This document shows, in pieces, positions 56,371-64,000 of a DNA stretch of 64,000 nucleotides. Position 1 is the stretch's first letter, and every line of letters starts with the position of its first letter. Both the position numbers and the translations under genes were made by a program. Origin of the DNA: Cyanoderma ruficeps (lineage: Eukaryota > Chordata > Aves > Passeriformes > Timaliidae); assembly GCA_008694505.1 (NCBI GenBank), contig VZDJ01000623.1, positions 9,677,112 to 9,741,111 of the forward strand, in the 5' to 3' direction. Under the pieces are notes generated by a model. It did not search any database, was not told the origin of the DNA, and saw only the letters and a list, made by a program, of their open reading frames with translations.

Positions 56371-56510
56371 TAATGCTTTAATGTTTGCAAACTGCAAGTG
56401 TAACAACAGTAGAAACAAGATAAGGAGTCACCAAAACAATGGCTGAGGTAATTAGGACTGACTTAAAACAAGTGCAAGAGAAGACCAGGTGATTTTTTTT
56501 TATCTTTGCT
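56371..56510. repeat. Direct repeat copy B
   Basis: CTAATGCTTTAATGTTTGCA through AACTGCAAG, then CAAAACAATGGCTGAGG, GGACTGACTTAAAACAAGTG and AGGTGATTTTTTTTTATC. It aligns with copy A in the same orientation, 1.29 kb away. Confidence 0.6.
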
Positions 56511-57214
56511 TAAAAAAAAGCAAGAGATAATAAACTAAGCTAAATACATAACAAATTTTTAAAGGCATATTTACATGTGCCTTTATATTTACATTTCAAA
56601 CAACTTCTCGAAACTGAAACACCATTCTCCCTTGAAAAAAAAAAACCCACCACACACCTGAGGGAAAAAATTCCTTCTCTTCAGCCAATATACCTACCAC
56701 ACTTGTTTGGAAGAAACATATATATGCATCTTTCATACTAAGAATCCCAGTCCTTAAGAAAAATCAAATATCAAATCACTTGAAAGAAAAGATTTGTCTA
56801 AATAGACAAACCATAGTCATACAATTAAAGACATGCTAGTAATCTCCTGTGAATAAAACAGTCCGTGTTTATATTGTTAATGAACCTAATTACACTACAC
56901 CACCACCATCATGTTAATTATGTTTATGGATTCCAACTCAACAATAGCCTGGATTGTCCTAAAGTATGCAAACACAACCACTTGCAGTTGACTAAAACTT
57001 AAGCCAAAAAGAAACTTTAAGCAGTGCACAATATGACCTATGCAAAACACAGTACATTCAACAGATTTTGGAAAAATTAAACTAGTCATGTCTGCAACAC
57101 TGGAACAGTAATTAGTAATATCTAGACATATTTGCCAAATTTAACTGGCAGAAAGCTCATAAAACTAAGAAAACTATACTGCCAAATGAAATATTTATTG
57201 CAATAGTATGATGA

Positions 57215-58275
57215 CTCAAAGCATTTGACACTGTCCCACACAATATCCTTGTCTTTAAACTAGAGGGACATGAATTTGACAGATTATCCACTTGTGAATT
57301 ATGAACTGGCTGGATGGATGCACTCAAAGAGTTGTGATCAACAGCTCAATATCCCAGAGGAGAGCAGTGAGGGCTGGGGCTCCTCAGGGGTCAGTACTGG
57401 GGTCAGTGCTGCTTAACACCTTTGTCAGTGACAGGGATCGAGCCAACAACACTGAGCTGTGTGGTGCTGTCACACCAGAGGGAAGGGATCCACAGGGACC
57501 TTCACAGGCTTGAGAGGTGGGTCTGTGAGAACCTCAAAGTTCAACACGGCTGCGTGCGAGGTGCTGCACCTGTGAAGCACAATCTCAAAGCAATGTGAAG
57601 CACAAATATGGCTGGGTGGAAAATGGATTGAGAGAAGCCCTGAAGAAAAGGATTTGAGGGTGCTGGTGAATGAGAAGCTTGACTCAAGTCAGCAATGTGT
57701 GTTACTGTGCCCTGGGCTGCATACAAAGGAGCATAGCCAGCAAGTCGAGGTGATTCTCCCCCTTTACTCCACTACTCCACACCCACCTGGAACACTGTGT
57801 CCAGATCTGGGGCCCCCAACATAAGAAGGATAGGGATCTACTGAAAGGAGTCCAGAGTAGGCCACCAGGATGATCAGAGGGCTGAAAGAGCCTCTTTGCT
57901 ACAAAGACAGGCTGAGAGAGCTGTTGTTCAGCCTGGACAAGAGAAGGCTCTGGCAACACCTTAGAGCACCTTCCAGTTCTAAACAGAGCTAAAGGAAAGC
58001 TGAAGAGGAACTTTTTACAAGGGCATGTAGTGACAGGACAAGGGGGAATGGCTTCAAAAAAGAGGGCAGGTTTAGATTACTGTGAGTATGCTGAAGCATT
58101 GGAACAGGCTACCCAGAGAAGCTGAACCCCAAACCTGGAAGTGTTCAAGGCCAGGTTGGATGGGGCTTTGAGCAACCTGGTCTCAAGTGGAAGGTGTCCT
58201 TGCCCATGTCAGAGAGGTTGGAACTAGATGGTCTTGAAGGTCTCTTCTATCCAAAAGCATTTCATGATTCCATGA
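57215..58275 (+). mobile_element. CR1 LINE, ORF2 end plus 3' UTR
   Basis: This is the longest CR1 here. It enters at the reverse transcriptase block AAAGCATTTGACACTGTCCC, passes AACTGGCTGGATGGATGCAC and CAGGGGTCAGTACTGGGGTC, and ends with GTGTTCAAGGCCAGGTTGGA, the gene-conversion-prone CR1 tail and TTCATGATTCCATGA. The reading frame is broken repeatedly and it has no 5' half. It is antisense to SRPK2. Confidence 0.93.
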
Positions 58276-58343
58276 AGCATGGAATTCTTCTCCTTTGCAA
58301 AATAAATTGTGCATTTCATGGTTCCTAGTAATTTGCATTCTGA

Positions 58344-58388
58344 AGTCAAATCAACATAAAAAATAAGTCAAATCAACATACAAAATAA
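58344..58388. repeat. 22-bp tandem duplication
   Basis: AAGTCAAATCAACATAAAAA and AAGTCAAATCAACATACAAA stand side by side, one base different. Confidence 0.8.
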
Positions 58389-58913
58389 AATTACTTACAA
58401 ACTCTCAGCTTTACATCTTCCCATCTAGTTGGTGATTCAATCCAAACAAATCACCTCCACTGACATTTTGTTGACATCACCCACACCGCTACAAAACAGC
58501 AATTTAAATCCTCCAATCTGGCACAAGGAAACCTATCTGTATTTCACCAAAGTTCTACCAGTTTCAACCACATTCCATGAAATAACATTTTAATTAAAAG
58601 CAGACTTTTGCATTGCTATGGAATTATGGGATTGAATGCTAACAGCAGCAACAAACGTGCCAAAATATAATTAGAAAGAAACTTGAAAACTCCCAATCTT
58701 CCCTTATATTTTAAATTACAAAACTCTCATTTTCAGCTCTGGAGGACTTGATTTAAAAAGCATTAAATTACTTGGGAACAAAAGATAAAATTAGATGTAT
58801 CACGCTCATGGCTTTGGGACAAAAGGTTAACTATGCTCTTAAACAATTCCACCTGTAAAATACTGCGTAAATAAATAGTAGCTGCCTGTAACACCTTATA
58901 TTTGCTGCACTTC

Positions 58914-59055
58914 AGAGAATCATAGAATCACAGAATTGTTTGGGTTGGAAGGGACATTAAAACTCATCCAGTTCAACTTCCCTGTAATGGGTGGGGACTC
59001 CTCTGACTGCGGAAGAGATTGTTCTGCATCCAGTCCAGCCTGGCCTTAAACACCC
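58914..59055 (-). mobile_element. CR1 3' fragment (minus orientation), left arm of an inverted pair
   Basis: AGAATCATAGAATCACAGAA, TTGTTTGGGTTGGAAGGGAC, CCAGTCCAGCCTGGCCTTAA and ACACC match the complement of the CR1 tail. Confidence 0.88.
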
Positions 59056-59505
59056 CCAAAGAAGGCCCATGAGGATGGTGAAGGGTCTGGAGGGGAAGCC
59101 ACAAGAGGAGAGACTGAGGTCACTTGGTTTGGTCACCCTGGAGGAGACTGAGGGGAGAATTCATTACAGGCCCCAACATCTTCATGAGGGAAAAGAGAGG
59201 GGCAGGTACTGATCTTTTCACTCTTGTGACCACTGACAGGACTAGGGGAATGGCCTGAAGTGGCCAGGCAAGGTTTAGGCTGGCCATCAGGAAAAGGTTC
59301 TTTACCCAGAAGGTGGTCAGGCACTGGAACAGGCTCCACAGGGACGCAGTTACAGCACCGGCCTGATGCAGTTCTAGAAGTGTCTGGCCAATGCCCTCAA
59401 ACACAGGGTGTGACTCTCGGGGTGTCCTGTGCAGGGCCAGGACTTGGATTCAACCATCCTGATGAGTCCCTTCCAACTCATTATTTTCTAACATTCTATG
59501 ATAAT
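59056..59505 (+). mobile_element. CR1 3' fragment (plus orientation), right arm of an inverted pair
   Basis: Blocks in CR1 order: GGTGAAGGGTCTGGAGGGGA, CACAAGAGGAGAGACTGAGG, GGCCAGGCAAGGTTTAGGCT, CAGGCACTGGAACAGGCTCC and the end CATCCTGATGAGTCCCTTCC followed by AACTC and TTCTATGAT. It joins the oppositely oriented fragment directly. Confidence 0.9.
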
Positions 59506-59734
59506 ACATTCCTCCTCCAATCAATTAAACTACTCACAAGAATCCATTTACATATGGCAGTATGCACAATACAAATCACCAAGGTCTACATTTTAATAAA
59601 AATAGCTGTAGCCCACTAATTATTATAATGTGCCTATCCTAAAAAAACCCACAGTGCTATGTATTTTACAAGTAAACCCTTGTGCACCAGTATCTAAAGC
59701 ATCTCTAAGCATGGAAAGGAAAAGAAACTTATCA

Positions 59735-59975
59735 GGAGGACACAACATGGATTCAACAAGAGGAAATCATGTGTGACCAATCTGATACCCTCCTACAATG
59801 GTATGCCTGGCTTGGGTTGATGAGGACAGAGAAGTGGATACTGTCTACCTTGACTTCTGCAAGGCTTTTGACACTGAATCCCATAGCATCCTCATAGGAA
59901 AGCTCAGGAAGTGTGGGTTAGATGAGGCGACAGTGAGAGGGACTGAGAACTGGCTGAATGGCAGAGAATTGTGAC
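59735..59975 (+). mobile_element. CR1 reverse transcriptase fragment
   Basis: ACAACATGGATTCAACAAGA, GTGTGACCAATCTGATACCC, CTACCTTGACTTCTGCAAGG, CTTTTGACACTG and GAGAACTGGCTGAATGGCAG are internal ORF2 blocks. The copy lacks the CR1 3' end, which is unusual for a LINE and points to later deletion or interruption. Confidence 0.9.
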
Positions 59976-60087
59976 AGAGGAACAGAGTTCAGTATATGCT
60001 TTGACCATTTTTTGCTATATCACAACACATTCTATTATGTCTCTTGTGAATTCTAGCGATTACAAGCTGACAACTGAGTTATTATAC

Positions 60088-60110
60088 TTTATATATATAT
60101 ACATATACAC
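60088..60110. repeat. TA-rich microsatellite
   Basis: An alternating TATATATATATACATATACA run. Confidence 0.8.
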
Positions 60111-62620
60111 AGAAGTGAAGTCCTGTTGTATTTTCATGTCTCTGACTTTCACTTCACATATTCCACATCTCTTTCAATACATCATAAAATAAATGTCCAA
60201 ATAATTAGCACAAAATCAAAGGCCTGAGGTAACGAAAGAAACTAATGACAGAGGACTGTGACCAGATGGTAACTCAACAAAAGGAGTGACAAGAAGAATG
60301 GACTGGAGCGGGAGTTAAAGGGAAAGCTCTACAATAAATCTCCCACTGTATTATTTCCATATAGAACCCCACTACAATTCAATCTGATTACTTTTTGCAG
60401 GCAACAGTACATACATGAACTACTAGTTGTGGACAAAACAACAAGGTCTTAGAAGTAGTTTAGAGAACCAAGAAGTTGTTAGTCTCAGAAGCCTTCAGGA
60501 ATTAAGGAAGATACGCTTTTTTCAGCTCCAGCTGACTCATACAGTTTTAGACCGAAGGAGCAGGGTGATGAAGTACCATATGAAAACCTAGTGAAGAAAA
60601 GCAACATTTAGAAGGGGGAACAAAAGCTACACGCAAACCCCTTCATCTTAATCTAAACACTCTTGCCCCAACGAAATCCAGTGGAAACCTGGCAGAAGGC
60701 TTGAAAGACAAATCTCAAAGCAGCTCACACCTGTCCATGGGAAAGATCTGGCAAGAACTATTTGCAGTAACAGGCAAGAGTCCTCAGATGCCATACAGCA
60801 TGACCTGGGAACAAACTGCACTGTCCAGAAAGTTAATAAAGGTATTATAGCACACATAAAGACTTTTTTTTAGGTTTTATTTTAGGTATAGCATTTTTGT
60901 CCCATAAATTTTATGTCTGAGACAGAGCTACCCTCTAAGCATTCAGTATTTGGCTGCAGTCAAGGCTGAGAGTTGAACTGAATACCCTCCTTTCAGTCTC
61001 AGTGAAAAAGGAACATTAGGTCTTTGACACAACAGCTGAAAAAGCAGAAAGAAAAAAAAAAAAGCAAAAAAATGCTGTGCCTGTGATTCCAGGAGAGAGT
61101 TGCGTGGGGTTTTTTGGGTGTTGTTTTTTGAATTTTCAGGGGCTTTTTTTTAGTACAGTACTTGCTAGACAGGCAGACTTGAAAAACATCAGCAAAATAG
61201 CTGCTTGTTGCACTTTGTTTCTATTCTGCTCAAGCAAACGAGCTCTGTTTACATGTTTTGTGTAAATAAATAGCACTGCACATATACACACATAAACTCA
61301 CAACCTTCAAACCATGTATTTCTCTTCCTGAGAAGAACAACTTGGCAAAGTCTCAAGAATTAGCTGTCTCCTGGACTTCGAGAGTAGAAATAATACATGC
61401 CAGGTTTTCTGAATGCTGATGTCAGATAGCCAGATTTGACTAACACACATTGTGGCTCTGTGTCTTTTGCCTGCTCAGCTACCTTGCAAAGGAATTGGGC
61501 ACTATCTCAGTGTCTGCAGCTCAGATTAACGACTGGTCTTCCAGTCTACATCAGAGATATAGCCTTGTTTAGAATGAGAGTAATATGATTCTTTTTGCCT
61601 TTTTTAAATTGGCACTTTTGACCACTATTATCAGACATCTCTTTTCTGGACCAGACTAAAGAAAAGTAAGATTTGAGACAGTTTATGCTCCAGAGGTGTT
61701 TACTATTATTAGGCATCCCTTTATTACCTCAAGTGGATTTTGCGACAAGCATAGATATATCAGTTCAGCAGAGTAAGTAAGCACTGCTTGGTTTTGGTCA
61801 TGCCTGAACTTTGCCTTCATTAGATGTATGAGCTTGACACATCCAGCAGTGTTAGTCTGAAGCACAGATACGTATCTAACACATAGTAAGAATATACATC
61901 ACTCTTCTTTTCCAGAAACATAGGTCTAAAAACTAAATAGGAGTCACGAAGTAGGCAAAACTCCGTAATATCAAATTTCCAGGAGACTGAGAAGTAGTAG
62001 CAAAGCCTTTGTGCATTTCACATCCTCAGCTAATTTCAACCTTTTGGATGCCCATATCAGATGGCGAAAAATCCAAACAGACCTAGATAAGTTTTGATAG
62101 GCATTATAAGGCTCCTGGGAGACCAGTGTTAGGTTATCTGATTAAAAACTAACCATAACAGAAACTGATCCAGTAAGGATCAGAAGCTAAACAACAGGTC
62201 AACCTGAACAAACTCAACAGCGAAAATGGAGCATGTGAATCAGCTACTCCTACAACTATCAATTAGACCATATTACCCCAGTGTGAAACCTACCAAGATG
62301 AGTCAAAACTCTCCCCCAAAAACACCTTGAAAACTGAAGGTCTTAAGGGATACAGGATTTATTATGGGATGCAGGGAGAAAGAACATTTTGGGATTGTAT
62401 AAAACTTACCACAGTACTGTGAGAATAAGCAAGACCCTATGAAACGTTCAAAGGAAGGCATTAGGTGGAGGAAGACTGGTATAAAAGTGGGTAAGGGAGA
62501 AATAAGTAAGGGAAAATAGCAAGGAAAAAGGATACATGGGGCAGGTCCAGTACAAATGAGCATCTGGTCCATACACTTGTCTGACTAAGCCCTGCCGTTG
62601 ATCATGACAGTCCATCCTAT

Positions 62621-63060
62621 ATTGTCATTAAACCCTATACCTGTCTTCTTTGTGGATGCACTTTCTATTTTTGAGTGTGTACATGTGAACTCCAGCCTAT
62701 TTCAAGTCAGGCTGGCCAGCAAGTAAATAAAATCCAAGCGCCAGCAACCGGAGGGAGAACATGAATCTCGGGGGCTAGAAACTACTCAGAGCATTTAAAA
62801 GTGGCTGGGAGAGCACACAGAGCTTTGTGTGTGAGGTTCTACAAAAACTCTATCAACGGACTTCCACTGTGAGCAGCTGGAAAGGAGGAAAAGGAAGGGG
62901 CTGTCCACGCAGTTCTTGCCTCAGTGCTCTGTGTGTATGTTTATGTGGGTGTCAATAAAAGCCTTGGTTTGAGTCTCTGCTGTCCTGCACGGCCAGCTGT
63001 GGATGCATTTTCTGTACGTGAGCGTGTGCATGCACACACACCTATGGGGAATCCTCACTG
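62621..63060 (+). mobile_element. LTR-like block with a duplicated end
   Basis: Two related stretches about 330 bp apart share GTCA(A/T)(A/T)AAA, then GTGGATGCA, TTTCT, TGAG, GTGT and CATG (62625-62695 and 62951-63032). The second has an AATAAA signal followed by GCCTTGGTTTGAGTCTCTGC. This looks like the R-U5 end of an LTR, and a TATA-like ATTTAAAAG sits near 62797. No viral coding sequence is near. Assignment is tentative; it could be another duplicated repeat. Confidence 0.4.
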
Positions 63061-64000
63061 GCTGGCCCTGGGGACACAGCAGTCCTGCACTTACCTATTT
63101 AGCTATGACAGGAGACATTGCCCCTGGGACACACAGCCCGCCATGCTTGGCTACTTCTAACAACTGGCATGGCTAAAAGGACACATACCTTTAGCAAGTT
63201 TCTTAGCAAAGCTATCAGTAACACTTTGAAGGTGAAGGGTCTAAATCTGCCTTAGATTTGAGGTTGGGGTAGTCTCTAAGACTTTTAGTTGCAGACTGTT
63301 TAAGCTGTCCTGGCATCTGTTGGAACACACTCCATGCAGTTTTGCTATGGCATTTTTTAAAGCGCTGAATATTTAAATGATAGTAAAAAAATGTACCGGC
63401 ATTCTCGGACACTGTCCTGCTTCAACTGGATGACTTCTGGTTCTTTTAATAGCCCTTGAAATTCCTATGTGCTAAACACATTTGAAAAGAATCTTGACCA
63501 GTTCTTTCCTGTATGTCTTCTTTCCAAGCCAGGGCTCATTTAACAGAAAAGTAACATAAATAAAGCAGACATACAGGTGAAACAAAGTACATACAAATTA
63601 AACTACAGGAACATATTCAATAAGATTGCCTTGGAAAAACCTATGAAGAGATTTCCATAAAGAACAACACCACTTTTAAATATTAATGGTTTACACTAAA
63701 AAAAAACATGTATTTGTTGGCAGCATACTGCAGTTGGGGTGCCCAAAGAATAGGGTCTAAGCTAATTCATTGTGTTAGTAATCCACAAATATCAAGAGTT
63801 CTTCAGAGAAAGAAGACGACTTTTTCCTTGTTCACCAATAATTTCTTTGTAAGTTCATTCTTTTACTTCGGTTGTGGAACATAAGCATTCTGAGGACAGC
63901 TGTATCTCTCTTTATTTGGCTTTCTAGACTAATACTCTGAAACATTAATTACCTGGAAAGGAGCCAAGTGAGATTTCCAACTAAGTCCATGAAGACTGTT

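Larger units (their letters stand above)
27545..64000 (-). other. SRPK2 long 5' intron (partial, runs off the right edge)
   Basis: The poly-proline exon starts with a split codon, so a coding exon lies upstream. No match to it was seen by eye, so everything to the right is read as intron. The first intron of vertebrate SRPK2 is long. Beyond the elements listed separately, the stretches 27545-29370, 29430-34090, 34400-39200, 39360-40610, 40810-41660, 42390-49950, 50170-55080, 56510-57210, 60000-62610 and 63060-64000 show AT-rich sequence without a gene I can support. A single undetermined base sits at 31547 between A runs. Confidence 0.75.

Overview
This is a 64-kb piece of a bird genome, and it lies almost entirely inside one gene. 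That gene is SRPK2, the SR-protein-specific serine/threonine kinase 2, on the minus strand. The avian call rests on many CR1 LINE fragments, including an older amniote-type CR1, on compact introns, and on strong protein identity to vertebrate SRPK2. One LTR-like fragment resembles passerine ERV LTRs, but I do not commit to an order.

SRPK2 coding layout, 5' to 3' on the minus strand: poly-proline N-terminal exon (27544-27393), glycine-rich loop exon (21586-21478), VAMK lysine exon (20925-20838), exon ending at a U12-type donor (20589-20502), [16 protein letters not shown] exon (15377-15271), catalytic-loop exon (12919-12754), 26-nt microexon (10699-10674), candidate 45-nt cassette microexon (9663-9619), Lys-rich/coiled-coil spacer exon (9213-8967), long acidic spacer exon (8021-7533), DLG exon (3770-3670) and P+1/helix F exon (3577-3470). 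All junctions join in frame and give 560 complete codons, or 575 with the 45-nt exon. The first exon(s), with about 13 residues, lie beyond the right edge. The last exons, with about 115 residues covering helix G to the C-terminus, lie beyond the left edge.

The right 36 kb (27545-64000) is part of the long 5' intron. It holds CR1 copies in both orientations, densest at 57.2-60.0 kb. It also holds an ancient CR1 at 41.7-42.4 kb, LTR-like pieces near 50.0 and 62.6-63.1 kb, a direct repeat pair at 55.1 and 56.4 kb, and two RFX X-box-like sites near 39-40 kb. I see no second protein gene, tRNA, rRNA or CRISPR.

The most interesting signals concern splicing of a splicing kinase. There is a near-perfect minor-spliceosome (U12) intron inside the kinase N-lobe. 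An unfamiliar in-frame 45-nt microexon (NTFADYYLHYTERDQ) sits next to a 26-nt microexon at the start of the nuclear-import/spacer region. A pair of donors 4 nt apart also occurs, where the distal choice would truncate the protein.
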